Origin: Carettochelys insculpta
Lineage: Eukaryota; Chordata; Testudines; Carettochelyidae
Direction of reading: 5' to 3'
DNA length: 64,000 bases
Assembly: GCF_033958435.1 (NCBI RefSeq)
Contig: NC_134160.1
Span: forward strand, 11,767,001-11,831,000
The translations under genes were made by a program, and so were the position numbers. The number at the start of each line of letters is the position of its first letter. The stretch's first letter is position 1. Shown here one piece after another: positions 12,704 to 25,164 of the stretch. The notes beneath the pieces are model-generated. The model worked only from the letters and a program-made list of their open reading frames with translations, was not told the DNA's origin and searched no databases.

Positions 12704-12978
12704 CAGAGTGCCACAACACAGACCCCCCACTGTGGGATCTGGGCCAAGACGTGGAATCACACAGCGGATGGAGAGCAAACTGCTCCACCCTGTTTCGCTT
12801 CAGACTGTTCAGTGTCGGGTTTCACCCGCACCCTTTGGCCACAGAATTGAGCCTCCAAGGTCCCAGCTTCAACAGCTCCAGTGACGATACTGCTTTGCAA
12901 TGCCCCAATGTGGGCAACTGTTAACCAGTCACACCACACAATACGCTGCTGAACTGGGGAAGGGATGTGGCCCCACAT

Positions 12979-13245
12979 AGGGTACATCTAGACTACGCCG
13001 AAGATCAAGCTGGCCAGGGTCAATCTTCCGGAGCTTGATTTCGTGCGCTGGGTAGAGATGCATGAAATTGAGCTATCTTTGGTTGCCTGTTGACCCTGTA
13101 CTCCTCGATATCGCGGGGATTAAGGGAGATCAGTGTTCTGTGAAGCCACCCAGATAAGTTGATCGCAGATAAGTTTGTTCTAGCTATTCAAGTGCCATAG
13201 CTAGAATTGCGTATCTACGGTCGACTTACCTGCCTACCGCAGACC
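12979..13245. mobile_element. Degenerate MITE-like element
   Basis: Begins GGGTACATCTAGACTACGCC and ends near GTCGACTTACCTGCCTACCG; interior resembles other local inverted-terminal elements (CTAGAATTGCGTATC also near 9400). Confidence 0.45.
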
Positions 13246-14561
13246 TGCCCAAAAATGCAGCTGTCTCTGGAGTGAAGCATGGCAGCTGTTTAACAGTTTG
13301 CATTGCACCCCGGCCACACAGCCACTTGTGTCAGGAAATAAAAGAAGAGAAACTAACCTGCTGTGGGGAAATCAGGGTATCCAGATGTAATTACTCATGC
13401 TGGTATCAGCCGAGAAACCAGGGTTAACATGTGCTAGCCCTTAGCGAAAGTGCAGGGCTTGTTTTAGAGTGGCAGTCACATGGCTCAGAAACATCATTCG
13501 GACGCCACCCCCCCCAGACACACACACCTACACACACACTATCAGACAATGGAATGGGAGCAGGATGCTGTTCAGGAAGCTTAAAATCGACAGAACAGTT
13601 TTAAAGACTTGTACCTGACCTGAATGCTGGCAGCACGCCCAGCACTAGCGGTGGAGCGGGGGCGGGGGGTTTGAGCTGTGGTGCCCTGCTGACCTCTGTG
13701 CCTGGGTAGGTCTCCTCTGTGCCCAGGCTCCAGAGAGAAAGCAGTGACGTGCGGAGGTATATGAGAAAGGCACCTGCTTTGAACTCAGGGCTGGGAGCCA
13801 GGAAGCCCTGAGTACAGATCCTAATGGGGATTCCAGCTCCCTCTGGAAGTCACTGCTCCGGTCTGGCTGCATTCCCTTCTCTGCAACATGGCCATGACAC
13901 TAACCAGGAGAGTGAGCTGGCTGGGTGTAGGAGAACCAGTGCCCTCTGCTGCAGAGAATCCGGACTGCTTACATATCCATCATAGCCCCGCACAGGCGAG
14001 TGAGGAGTCTCTGTCAGCTCCTGTAGAATCACTGTCTGGTTTTAGAGCAAAAGGATCAGGGTTCTTACTCCACCGCTGCCCGGAAGCACCAAGCAGTCTG
14101 GACACCAGCCTAGTGTTGAGCAATAACTGCGGTTAAACAGGGGCGCTCAGCCCTTGGCTGGGACTTTTTTGGTCTTTTCCCGGTGACCCAGCGGGGCGGC
14201 CGCTGTGGAGAGACGGGGCCACAGTGGTGTCATCCGAAAGCAAACAGGTTGCTGAGCCTGAACAGCAAGAGAGGACTGTTAGTGAGGGGAGGGGCAGAGA
14301 GCAGACAGCCCAATCCAGCCCTGGGGTAACTAGCTCCCCTCGATACCGATGGAGTTGGCCCCAGGAGGAATTTACCCTCTTCCTACCTACCAGGTTCTAA
14401 AGTCAGCTTAGTCCCAGAGATTTGTGTGATGAGCTCAAATGCATGAACTGACGCCCCTGTGCCCCCAAACCACCCCCCAAATTAACTTGGAACAAATGAG
14501 CCCTACCCCACATATGAGCAAGATAGGCAGGGAGGGTCCTTCTTTTGTCCTTCATCTACGG

Positions 14562-15329
14562 CATGGGTTTCCAAACTGGGGGGGGTGAAGAAATTCCAGG
14601 GGGGGCGTGAGGCGACCCAGCCCCACCATCATTCCCCCACCTGAAGAAAGAGCCGGCCTTTGTTCCTGGCGCTGAGCCCCTGCCGTTTTACGTGGGTGAC
14701 CTGGCGCAGACGCTATAAAAGCAGGCAGCCAGCAAAGACCACATGGAGCTAGCTGCCTTCTGCAAAGAGGAATGAGTGTGGGTTGTGGGGGGAGGAGGAG
14801 GCTGGGGGGGGCCTGGCTCGGGTGAGGAGGATAGAGACGGGGTAAGAGCAGGGGGCTGGTGGTGCCCAGCTTTTGGGATGGGAGGGGCTCAGATGGGTGG
14901 CTCACGGGGCTTGTGAGGCTCGGGTGGCCAGCTGGCTTGTGGGACTCATGGTGGTTGGGCAGGTGGCCCCGGCATCTCAGGGCTCAGGCAGCCAGTGGGC
15001 GGGCAGGCAGGTGAGTGGCTGGACCCGGCGGTGCAGGTCTCAGGTGGGCAGGCGGCTGTCGCAGTCAGCTCTGGCAGCTGGCACAGGACTCCGGCAGCTG
15101 GCCAGCTAGGGTTGCACCAGGCACCCGCAAAGGGCCAAGAAAAACTAGTTGTGCTTATTTTTAATTTTAGACAACATTTTTGTATCAAGTTTTTGGGTCT
15201 ATTTTAAATTATGAATTGATTTTTTTGTTAAAGGGGGGTTGGATGATGGTAAAGGAGAAGTGGGTGGGGCGTGAGGGTTTCTCAAAAACCAAAAGGGGGC
15301 CGTGATGCCAAAAAGTTTGGGCACCATTG
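14562..15329 (+). mobile_element. Non-autonomous hAT transposon with target duplication
   Basis: Ends are CATGGGTTTCCAAACTGGGG and, inverted, CAATGGTGCCCAAACTTTTT, of hAT type. The flanks ATCTACGG (14554-14561) and ATCTAGGG (15330-15337) match at seven of eight bases, the expected 8-bp duplication. There is no transposase; the GC-rich frames inside are not protein genes. Confidence 0.85.
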
Positions 15330-16639
15330 ATCTAGGGCCTCATTTGCTATGAACTCAGCCTGGCTGGTGCTACTAACTAGCCCTGGCTTCCCCCTGCCTG
15401 CCTTGTTTTGAGAAGCCTGCTGCTCTGACACTTTCCACACCAAGTCAGGGAGTCCCTTGGCAGGCTCAGAGGGTGTGAGGGATTTGTGACTTGCTTCTCC
15501 CATGCAGCAGAGCCAAAAAGGAGGGAGTGAGAACTCTGATTTGTTAACAAACCCAAGGGCCCCACTGCAGCCCACAGCAGAACTGGGCTCCCTGGCAGCA
15601 AACTCCACCCTGCACTGCGAGAAGATAGGGGCAAGCACAGAATCCATCCATCTGTCCGTCCACCCTCCTGTCCACAGCAGAATCTGCTGAATCACTTTCT
15701 AACTGTGCAGGCAGCGGTCTGCAGCATTCTTGCCCTGACTCACCAACCTTCTGGGAAGGAATCGTGGGATGCGAAGGGTTGTGAAATGGGAAGGCGGGTG
15801 CCTGCTGTAGCCCAGGTCAGTGTCTGTCCATCCCTTTCACAAGGACCAGGCTGCAGCTCCCTGTCCAGGCAAGCAGAACAGGCTGATCTGAGTGAAGCAA
15901 ACTTGGGAGGAGGGGATGTTTCTGCAGCAAGAAACTGACTTGGGCTGGCTTGCTCACCCGGTGCGTCTCTGCTTCTTGTGAGCGTGTACGTGTTTGAAGA
16001 AGGGGGTTTGCATGCATGCTGTTTGCTTCTCTTGCACACCCTCGTTCCCGGCTTTCTCATCCAGCGTCAGGAATATCTGTACTACAGCAACGTCTAGAAA
16101 ACCCATCCAAAAAGGGAGTCCCACTGGATCAGGTCCTTCTTCTTCCAGTGCTGGTGGCAGTAAGAAAGACTGGGCTGAATCTTCTAGGTATTCCTTCTGA
16201 AAACTGAAATGCCAGCTCTCGTGCCAACCACAGTTCCCTCTCTGTTTTGTATGCATGGGTGGAATAAATTTTGTTATATGCACAGATGTGCAGCACTAAT
16301 AGAAACACAGGCTGCCCATTGTGGGTGTTTTGCTAATCAGCTGGGCAGCACCTAAATCTCTCCTAGGCAGTTTACAGAACACTGCCTCCCCACCTCACCC
16401 CTAACCTAGCTGTGCACATTGGGAGCCCATCTAAGACTTCCCCACTCACCAGGGGGGTTAAAACTAAAGAACTTTATGATGGGGGAGGAAGGACGCAGGA
16501 TACATGTGGGAAAGCCAGCAATTGGCCTTGTAGGTGCAACTCATTTGCATCCACCCTCCACGCACGCATCCCCGGATGCCTTTGCAATAGCCTCGCTCTG
16601 AGTCCTGCTCTGGCAGCTGGGAGCAGCTCACGGATTTTA

Positions 16640-16960
16640 GCCACTTTCCCTCTCACCAGCTCCTAGGGCCTCACAAGCCCTGTGAGCCGCGCATCCAAGC
16701 CCCTCCCAGCCCACAAAACCAGGCATCAGCAGCCCCCTGCTCTTACCCCGTCTCCATCCTCCTCACCCGAGCCAGGCACCCCCAGCCTCTCATCTAATCC
16801 CATCCTCCCCCCGGCAACCAACACTCACTCACCTTTGCAGGCGGCAGCTAGCTCCACGTGGGCCTTTGCCAGCTGCCTGCTTTTTATTGCTGCTGCGTCA
16901 AGTCACCCACGTAAAATGGCAGGGGCTGAGAGCCCAGGGTTGGTGCCCAGGGTCGGCCAG
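16640..16960 (-). mobile_element. Partial hAT copy related to 14562-15329
   Basis: Inverted similarity to the internal part of the upstream hAT: GCTCTTACCCCGTCTCCATC, GCAGCTAGCTCCACGTGG and AGTCACCCACGTAAAATGGC mirror strings at 14690-14860. Ends are not clear. Confidence 0.6.
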
Positions 16961-17139
16961 TCTAAGAATTCTGGCAGCTCGGCCTCCAGCCAGGACGTAT
17001 GCTGCTGCCTGGGCTGCCGCGAGAGAGCTCCACCCCGGCACTGTGGACGTGATTTCAGCTGTGCTTGCCCTCACCGGCGGCCCTGCACTAACCTCCCCCT
17101 GCTCGCTAGCTTAGCTGCCCCTGCCTGACCTCTGCTTCA

Positions 17140-19970
17140 GAGCCACCCGCTGCCTGAGAGCTCCTGCCAGAGGTGCCAGTGGCCTGTAGAAGGCTAAGCA
17201 GAGTCCTTGGACATAGGGAAGCTGTCCCAGGGAGACACAGGGCTCCATTCCCCTCCCAATGTACTGGTGCTTTGTCCAGGCACAGCTACTCATCTGTGCT
17301 GAGCCAGGCTGGCCGTCAGGGTGACCTCGCCCCCGCCGGCATGCTCGGTGCAGGTCTTTCGTCCTGCCAGTCCCTAAGGTGGACTTTGTGTTGCCCCACA
17401 CTCAACACTTCACAGTATTTTGACCCAAACGCCTCTTTCTGCCACTGTACGAATGCAAATAAGGCCAGGCCCAGCCACGCTTTTCCCCTGGCGGCAGAGC
17501 GCACCCTCCCCTCTGCAGCCACTGTGCATTGGGCACTCTCAGGGAGCTCCAGGCTGCTCTTCTGCCAGTTCACCAACAGGTGGCAATCGTGAGCTCCCAG
17601 CTGCCACGAGGGCCGTGGCTCTCACCACCTGGTCTGTGGCCCACTCGCTGTCTGTGACCAGAGGTGGAAAAGGTGCCCAGAAAGTTACTTGAGTAAAAGT
17701 GCAGCAGCTTTCGCTTGTGGATCCTTGAGTACAACCTAGATGTGTGTGTGCACCTGTGTGTGCTTTTACTCCAGTAGTTCTCCAGAGGGCCACCAGCGAC
17801 TTGTACCTAAGTACATCCCCCCAGCTCTCGGCCATCCTGCATTGTGCACGCCGCCCAACCACAAGGATCATACCAGTGCTTTGGACACACAGGTCTTCAG
17901 GCTGGTCACTGATTCTTTTTTTTGCCTCGGTTTCCTAACCTGTAAAATGTGGCTTGCAAAACTGCCTTCCTCCCACAGTTTGTCTTGGCTCTGTGGCCAG
18001 GACTGCCTCTTACAATGTGTCCACACAGTACCCAGCACAGCAAGGGCTCCATTATAAGTTAAGCCCCATAAGTCATATTTAGGCACCTGAATAACAGCAA
18101 CCTGGTTTGCAAAGCCAGGCCCTGGGAGTGGTGGAGCCAGCAACTTGGAAAATCAGGCCATCTACTTAGCTGCCCAACCTTGAACTTACGGTGCATTTTT
18201 TTCAAAAGTTCTAAGTGACTTAGGAGCCTACACCATTTTCAAAATCAAAAGGCAGTTAAGGCAAGATTTTTCAAGGTATTTGGAGATCTAATGGACAGAT
18301 GTAGACTAATGGGATTGGCAGGCGTGGCTGGTTGCCTCACCCTGATCTCCATAGAAGTCCAAACCTAAATACCTTTGAGTTTCCCCCACCCCCAAAAGGT
18401 GGCGAGTTGCATCTCTCAATACCTGGGAAAGTTTGGCCCAGCAGCCCACCTCACATTGGATGGCTGGAGGACTTCAGTGTTTGTCAAATGTTAGCTTTAG
18501 CCCAAATGCTGGCCTCCAAGTCCAGAGATTTGGCCTAAGGCATCATGCTTTCTCCCTCCAATGGCCAAGCTGCTTCCACTTTACGGGCAGAATGAATCCC
18601 CCCAGCACAACACGGGCTCCTACCTCTCCTGGCCACTGAGTCCCCAGCCCCTGGCCCATCCGGTGTCTTTTGCCTGCCTGGAGATGACTAACCCTATCCT
18701 GTTACAGAACGCACTATAGTGGCTTCTCACTAGCAGCATTATCTCCTATGTTTATTTCTTGGGGTGTTAAATCCGTCGGCCTTTGCATCCACTTCTCCCC
18801 ACTGGCCTCAGCTTTCTGACCCTGGCAACTTCTAAGCCCCTGTGTGCAGAGCCCAATCCAAAGCTCTCCGGAGTCAAGAGAGGAGGACAATTGGCTTTGG
18901 ATTGGGCCCTTCAAGAGCAAAGGGCCCCAAGGCCAAACAACTCCTCCCTTGAGCACTCATGCTGCACAGAAAGGGTGATGTCAAGGCCTGGTCCTGTGTT
19001 ATCAGGTCACATGATCTGCTAGTGACTGGGCGAGGGGGGTAGCCCAGCCTCTGGGAGCTGGAACAATCAAATCACATTTTCCGTCTCATTTGCTAGGGAG
19101 AGACGGCTCTAATGCGTAATCCCGGGGGCCTAGAGTTAACCTTTGGCTGCTGCCTCATATAAATGGCCCAGAGGTTCCTAAGAAATCCCTAGTGCCAGCA
19201 GGGCATGCCACGTGCAGTCACCTAGGAACACTGGAAAGCCCCTGGGGCTTCTGATGTACCCCCCCACCCCTTGTCTGTCTCCCAGCACTGCAGCGCAGCC
19301 CAGAAGCCATGGAGTTAATGGGCTGGGGCTCTGGCAGGAATGTGTTTGGGGAAGGGACTGCCCTCCCTCCACGCTGGGGTTTCCAGCCCCTCCGCTGCTC
19401 CCAGAGGAATGTGATGAGTCGAGGCTTTCCAGACCAACTTTGCACCACCATCGGTGCAAGCTGTGGCCAGGTGGAATTCAGCCATGCAGCTCCAATCCCG
19501 AGAGCCAGCCCAGGTACGAGCCCACACTGTCAGTCGGGCCTGTTCTGCTGGAGCTGGCTTGGACACCACAGATGGGGGAACCCCCCCCATCCCTCCGCCC
19601 CCCACAGGCTTCCCAGCACCATCAGAACAACTGACCAGAGGCATCTACTGCAGCCGCTCACTCCAGGGGCTACACGGGCAGCACAGCCTAGTGGGCGGAG
19701 CAGACAACCAGGGGCCCAGAGCTCCTGCTTTCTATCCCCAACACTGCCCCCTGCTGGCCAGAGAACTGGGTGGTCATCTTTCCTTTTTTCTGAACTCACT
19801 TGTCAGTTACATCACTTGCTCAGCACAGCCCCTTCTCTGCAGGCAGCTGTGTGGCTAGTCCGCCAGCCACTGGCATTAGCAGTTTGCATTAAGACCGACG
19901 AAGCTGGAGAGAGGGGAGAATGGAGTTGGTAGGGCCCACGTTGCAGGAAAGGGGAAAAGGATGCACAAGC
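17140..19970. other. Intergenic DNA, nothing recognised
   Basis: The stretch is GC-rich with many chance frames. Old amniote-type interspersed sequence is suggested at 18160-18300 (AAAATCAGGCCATCTACTTA) and a MIR-like piece at 17905-17960. No exon is supported. Confidence 0.5.
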
Positions 19971-19977
19971 CTTTAAA

Positions 19978-20210
19978 ATAGTAACAGAGAGGAAGCCGTG
20001 CTAGTCTATACACTATCAAAACAAAAAGCAGTCAAGTAGCACTTTAAAGACTAGCAAAATAGTTTATTAGGTGAGCTTTCGTGGGACACAGACCCACTTC
20101 TTCAGACCATAGCCAGACCAGAACAGACTCAATATTTAAGACACAGAGAACCAAAAACAGTAAGCAAGGAGGACAAATCAGAAAAAGATAATCAAGGTGA
20201 GCAAATCAGA
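19978..20210 (-). mobile_element. Penelope-like tail fragment
   Basis: On the plus strand CAAGTAGCACTTTAAAGACT, GTGAGCTTTCGTGGGACACA and CACTTCTTCAGACCATAGCC; a second tail subfamily. Confidence 0.78.
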
Positions 20211-20488
20211 GATGCATCCTTTTAAGGTCGGGGGGCCTGTGGGGCATGGCCCTGCCAGTGGAAGTTTCACTATTCACATGCATTGTTGGAGAACGTCTGA
20301 GGTTTTTTTACCTGCTTGTTGTGTCCGTGGTGGGCCAGGATCAAGGAGGTCCGATTTGTGCCTCTCTAGCTTTCTAGCCTCACATAAAAGTTGCTAGAAG
20401 TATGGCCAACCCGTCCTGGCTCGCAGGAAAGTGAAAAGAGCCCTGCAGGAGCCCGTGTCAGCACTCACCTGTCAAAATACTCCCTGGC

Positions 20489-20572
20489 CTCACAGAATTA
20501 TAAAATTCTAGGGCTGGAAGGAACCTCAGGAGGTCATCTAGGCCAGACCCTGCCTAGAGCAGGATCACATGG
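20489..20572 (-). mobile_element. CR1 3' end fragment
   Basis: CACAGAATTATAAAATTCTA followed by GGGCTGGAAGGAACCTCAGG is the antisense CR1 3' end. A small palindrome marks the tail. Confidence 0.75.
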
Positions 20573-21390
20573 ACTTCAGGAAACTGGACCCAGGAAGGAG
20601 CACCTTTATTTGTCTGCATCACACACAGCAGCAGGTCAACTACCTCCCCTTCCCTACCAGTGTTGAAGCATCCCGCTGTGCCTGCATCCGCACTTGTGTA
20701 CAGCTCAGAAGGCTCCTAGAGGCACATCCTCTGGAGATAACCTCCAACCAGCCCCGCACCCCACACACCCCCTAACCCAGTGGATGATACAAGCAAAACA
20801 TGTGACAAACGAGTTCAATGGGCACCCATGAGTGATGCACCCTGTAATTCACACAGCGAGCTTTGCCGTCCGAAGGCAGCTTTTAAGAGGTATCAGATAC
20901 AACCATTCTCCCCCGACACTGTTGAGCAGCAGCAGGAGTTGAGGTCTTTGCTTGATCGCTTGAGCTACAGAAGTAATAGCCAGCCTCTTTCAGGCCAGCT
21001 GCTGGAGGAGGATTTAGCACATGCATTACCTAGGGGTTATAGTCACCATCATTTCCTCCTCAGCTGTCAACTTCTGGAGACATGTTGGTAGAGATAGGGC
21101 AGCCAGCACTGATCCAGGCAGACTGGTGTAGCAGATAGGACTGGGGAGGTCTCCACCTAGAGCTCTGGATTGTGGGCCTACCAGGACCCTGCATAAACTC
21201 TCTGCTAGCTTATTTAAATTTAAATATTGTTCAGCAGCTCTTCCCTAACAGTCTTCTAGGTTGGGTTCATGGCCTCAGTTCTGAGAACTAGTGAATCACA
21301 TGGGACTTTAAACAACTCCTAAAGAGGTGAGACTTGAACTCATGGTTAGAGCTGGATGAATAACAGTGTTTCCTAGTTTTCTGCAGCTCC

Positions 21391-21685
21391 AAGGCTGTCT
21401 CTACACAAGCTCCCTACTTCAACGGGAGCATGGTAAGTAGGGTTTTGGGAGATTATTAAGGAAATGCTTTGTGATGCATATGTAAATTCAGCTAATTCTC
21501 CTCCACGGCAACTCCAAAGTACATGCGTGCCCTCACTTCGAAGTGTAACACTTCAGAGTTGCCACAGGGGAGAATTAGCTTAATGAAATGCTGCATATGC
21601 AGCACAGTACTTCATTAATAATCTCCCGACCCCTCTACTTACTATGCTTCTTTCGAACTAGGGAGCTAGTGTAGACAAGCCCCAA
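21391..21685. mobile_element. Foldback element, near-complete palindrome
   Basis: The left half starts GGCTGTCTCTACACAAGCTC and the right half, inverted, starts GGCTTGTCTACACTAGCTCC. The two halves align along almost their whole length, including GAGATTATTAA and GCTAATTCTCC strings. Confidence 0.8.
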
Positions 21686-22214
21686 AAGAAAAATTGACAC
21701 TTTTGGACAAAATCAAACCATTTCATTTCCAATTGGACCTTTAAAAAGCTTTAAAAACCAATAATGAAGAGGGATTTTGGAACAAGTTAAGGCTTCAAAC
21801 CCAAACAGTTGCAATGTTTCACTTAAAAAATGTCAGAACAAAGCACTGATTTGGGGGGGGGCTTTTTTTTTTAAAAAAAAGTTTATCTTTTGACTGAAAC
21901 AATTCAGCAAAACCGATACAAATTTGCAAGACTGCTAGTGCCTAAGAATAGCAGGGTGGACACAGCAGCATAGGCCAGCTGCTGGGTGGGCACCTGTCAA
22001 ACAGGCAGCACAAACCACTGTTCCTGCTGACAGGGCCACCCTGCTATTTACTGCTGCCCAGTCTTCACTTTTCCTCAAGAAACAATGAAAAATAAACCCT
22101 TAAGGAATTCAGCAAGAGCAATGGCACATATGCCCACTTTTGCCCAAAAAAGCAGGTTGGCAGAGACTGGGTTTATAAAGGAGTGTCCCAGCCAATAACA
22201 GGACATGCGGTCAC

Positions 22215-22375
22215 CCTACATATCACTGAACACTAGACCTGGAAGGGTCCTAGAGAGGTTATTGAGTCCAGTCCCCTGTTCTCACTGAAGAGATTTAAGA
22301 GCAGGTTAGACAGATATCCATCAGGAATGGTCTAGCTGGTGCTTGGTCCTGCTGTCAGACTGATGAAGACACTGA
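22215..22375. mobile_element. CR1 tail fragments, head-to-head
   Basis: An antisense tail (CCTGGAAGGGTCCTAGAGAG, 22240-22290) joins a sense piece (GAGATTTAAGAGCAGGTTAG, about 22290-22365). They abut the Harbinger remnant. Confidence 0.6.
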
Positions 22376-22579
22376 GAAGGACACAGACATACATGAACAA
22401 GAAACACTGGAGTGGAGGAACGTGGAGATGTTAGCTGACTGTGTTGCTTTTTACACAGTGGAGCACCAGTTCTGGTACTGTGAAACAAGCTCAGACTGGT
22501 GGGACCGCATTATTCTGCGGCTATAAGAGGATCAGCAGTGGCTACAAAACTTTTGTATGCATAAGGCCACTTACACAGA

Positions 22580-23360
22580 ACTTTGCAAATTGTTTTTCCC
22601 TCTCACCCTGCAGTGCAGCAGTACCAAAATGAAACCTGCTGTGACACTTCAGCAGCGACTGGCAATAGCGCTGTGGAAGCGTGCAATGCCAGCCAGCTAC
22701 CAGTCAGTGTGAAGTCAATTCAGATTGGCAAATCTACAGTGGAAGGCTGCTGTGATCCAGGTAGCCAAGGCAATCAACACCCTTCTGCTACAAAGGACAT
22801 TGACTCAGAGAAACATGAAGAAGAGTGGATGGTTTTGCTGTGGTGGGGTTCCCTAACTGCACCAGAGCCATAGATGGAATGCAGGAGATCCCAGTGAGTA
22901 CATAAACCATGAGGTGCTTCTTCGTGGTGTTGTAGGAGTTAGAGGATCACAAGGGCCATATCACGATGCACACATCTTTAGGAACTCTGGTCTGTTCAGA
23001 AAACTTCAGAATGGGACTTTCTTCCCAGGCCAGAAAATTACCATTGGAGATGCCAACAGTAATCCTGGGAAACCCGGATTACCGCTTGCTTCCTTGGCTC
23101 ATGAAGCCTGTGAAGCCATACACAGGCAGCCTGGACCACACTAAGGAGAAATTCAACTGTAGGCTGAGAAAGTGCAGAATAGTAGTAGAATGTGCATTTG
23201 ACCATTTAAAAGCCAGGTTCAGGAGCCTCCTGACATTATTAGACCTGAGCAGAAGCACCATTCCCCTCATCGTGGCAACCTGCTGTGTGCTCCATACCTG
23301 GGTGAATGGAAAATTTCATGCCAGGCTGAAGAGCCAAGGCAGATCACCTGGCCAGTAATT
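22580..23360 (+). pseudogene. PIF/Harbinger transposase remnant
   Basis: Several overlapping frames together resemble a HARBI1-type DDE transposase, a nuclear enzyme that cuts and pastes the element. In order: KPAVTLQQRL with ALWKRAMPASYQSV (about 22630-22710), a RAIDG segment holding the first catalytic Asp (near 22865), YHDAHIFRNS with the second (22960-22990), GNPDYRLLPWLMKP (about 23065-23110) and VVECAFDHLKARF with the catalytic Glu (about 23175-23225), then CCVLH. The frame shifts at least twice and has internal stops, so it is dead. The Myb-like partner gene lies at 26830-27541 on the other strand, separated by a CR1 insertion. Confidence 0.8.
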
Positions 23361-23666
23361 ATCAGCAGCCAGATACCAGGGCGATAAGGAGAGCACAGCA
23401 AGGGGCACTGCTGATCAGGGGGGCTTTGAAAAGCACTTTTATGAATGAACAGACAGCAACATGACAGTCATAGAATCACAGACCACTAGAACTGGAAAGG
23501 ACCTCAAGAGGTCATTGAGTCCAGTTTCCTGCCCTCTTGGCAGGGCCAAACACTATCTAGATCCCTTTTGTGGATGATCTGACCAACCTGCTCTTCAATA
23601 TATCTATCAATGGAGATTCCACAGCCTCCCTAAGTAGTTTATTCCAATGTTTAACCACCCTGACAG

Positions 23667-24005
23667 TTAGGAAGTTTTTCCTAATGTCTGATCTAAGCCT
23701 CCCTTGCTGCAGTTTAAGACCATTGCCCTTGTCCTATCCTCAGAGGCTAAGGAGAACAATTTTTCTCCCTCTTCCTTGTAACCTTCTTTCAGGTACTTGA
23801 AAATTGCTGTCACGTCCCCTCTAAATCTTCTCTTTTCTAAACTAAACAGGCCCAGTTCTTTCAGTCTTCCCTCATAGCTCATATCCTCTAGACCTTTAAT
23901 CATTCTTGTTGCTCTTCTCTGGATGTTTTCCAATTTCTCCACATCTTTCTTGAAATGTGGTGCCCAGAACTGTACACAATACTCAAACTGAGGCCCAATG
24001 AGCAC
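23667..24005 (-). pseudogene. CR1 ORF2 C-terminal fragment
   Basis: A 112-residue frame reading [20 protein letters not shown] followed by [13 protein letters not shown] and [10 protein letters not shown], the familiar C-terminal part of CR1 ORF2. It belongs to the same copy as the piece at 26125-26574. Confidence 0.88.
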
Positions 24006-24123
24006 TGAGTAGAGCAGAAGAATGACTTCTCATGTCTTGCTCACAACACTTCTGTTAATACCTCCCAGAATCATGTTTGCTTTTTTGGCAACAGCATCAC
24101 ACTGATGACTCATATCTAGCTTC

Positions 24124-25150
24124 TTAAGTATTGGAGGGGTAGCCGTGTTAGTCTGGATCTGTAACAGCAATGAAGGGTCCTGTGGCACCTTACAGACTAA
24201 CAGAAAAGTTTTGAGCATGAACTTTCGTGAGCACAGACTCACTTCATCAGATGTTGGTCTTGGAAATCTGCAGGGCCAGGTATAAATAAGCCAGAGCTAG
24301 GGTGGGGATAACAAGGTTAGCTCAGTCAGCAAGGGTGCGGCTTACTACCAGCAGTTGATCTGGAGGTGTGAACACCAAGGGAGGGGAAGCTGCTTCTGTA
24401 TTTACCCAGCCATTTGCAGTCTTTGTTTAAGCCTGAGCCGAGGGCATTGAATTTGCAGATGAATTGTAGCTCAGAAATTTCTCTTTGGAGTCTGGTCCTA
24501 AAATTTCTTTGCTGTAGGATAGCTACTTTTAAGTCTGCTACTGTGTGGCCTGGGAGATTGAAGTGCTCTCCTACAGGTTTTTGTATATTGCCATTTCTGA
24601 TATCTGATTTGTGTGCATTTATTCTTTTACGTAGAGACTGTCCAGTTTGTCCGACGTACATAGCAGAGGGGCATTGCTGGCACATGATGGCATAAATTAT
24701 ATTGGTAGATGTGCAGTTGGATGAACCCACGATGGGGCGGCTAATGTGGTTAGGTCCTGTAATGGTGTTGCTGGTGTAGATATGTGGGCAGAGCTGGGAA
24801 CAAGGTTTGTTGCATGGATGGATCCCTGAGTTAGAGTGACTGTGGTGCGGTGTATAGTTGCTGGTTAGGATTTGCTTCAGGTTGGCAGGTTGTCTGTGGG
24901 CAAGGACTGGTCTGCCTTCCAAGGCCTGTGAAAGTGGGGGATCATTGTCCAGGATGGGTTGTAAATCCCTGATGATGCACTGTAGAGGTTTTAGCTGAGG
25001 ACTGCAGGTGATGGCTGGTGGTGTTCGGTTGGTTTCTCTCTTGGGCTTGTCCCGTAGTAAGAGGTTTCGTGGCACACGTCTGGCTCTGTTGATCTGTTTT
25101 TTTACTTCCTCAGGTGGGTATTGCAGTTTCAAGAATTCTTGGTTGTCCAC
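24124..25150 (-). mobile_element. Penelope-like retroelement, 5'-truncated
   Basis: The element reads on the minus strand from about 25150 to 24124. It has a GIY-YIG endonuclease frame followed by the tail with CATCAGATG, CACGAAAG, GTGCCACAGGACC and TAACACGGCTACCCCTCCAAT strings. The same tail recurs at many sites in this window. It sits inside the CR1 copy. The reverse transcriptase part is absent. Confidence 0.8.
24326..25150 (-). CDS. Penelope-like element GIY-YIG endonuclease (C-terminal part, open)
   Basis: A 274-residue uninterrupted frame. GIY-YIG signatures are visible: IIYAIMC (about 151-157) and YVGQTGQSLRKRINAHK (165-181), then VGEHFNLPGH (193-202) with the conserved Glu. A Cys/His-rich cluster, CNKPCSQLCPHI (113-124), is the linker typical of Penelope-like proteins before the endonuclease. 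The endonuclease nicks target DNA to prime reverse transcription. The reverse transcriptase normally found N-terminal is missing because the copy is 5'-truncated; the ATG is probably just an internal Met. No stop or frameshift is seen. Confidence 0.82.
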   Translation of the reverse strand: MDNQEFLKLQYPPEEVKKQINRARRVPRNLLLRDKPKRETNRTPPAITCSPQLKPLQCIIRDLQPILDNDPPLSQALEGRPVLAHRQPANLKQILTSNYTPHHSHSNSGIHPCNKPCSQLCPHIYTSNTITGPNHISRPIVGSSNCTSTNIIYAIMCQQCPSAMYVGQTGQSLRKRINAHKSDIRNGNIQKPVGEHFNLPGHTVADLKVAILQQRNFRTRLQREISELQFICKFNALGSGLNKDCKWLGKYRSSFPSLGVHTSRSTAGSKPHPC

Positions 25151-25164
25151 AATGACCGTGTAGC

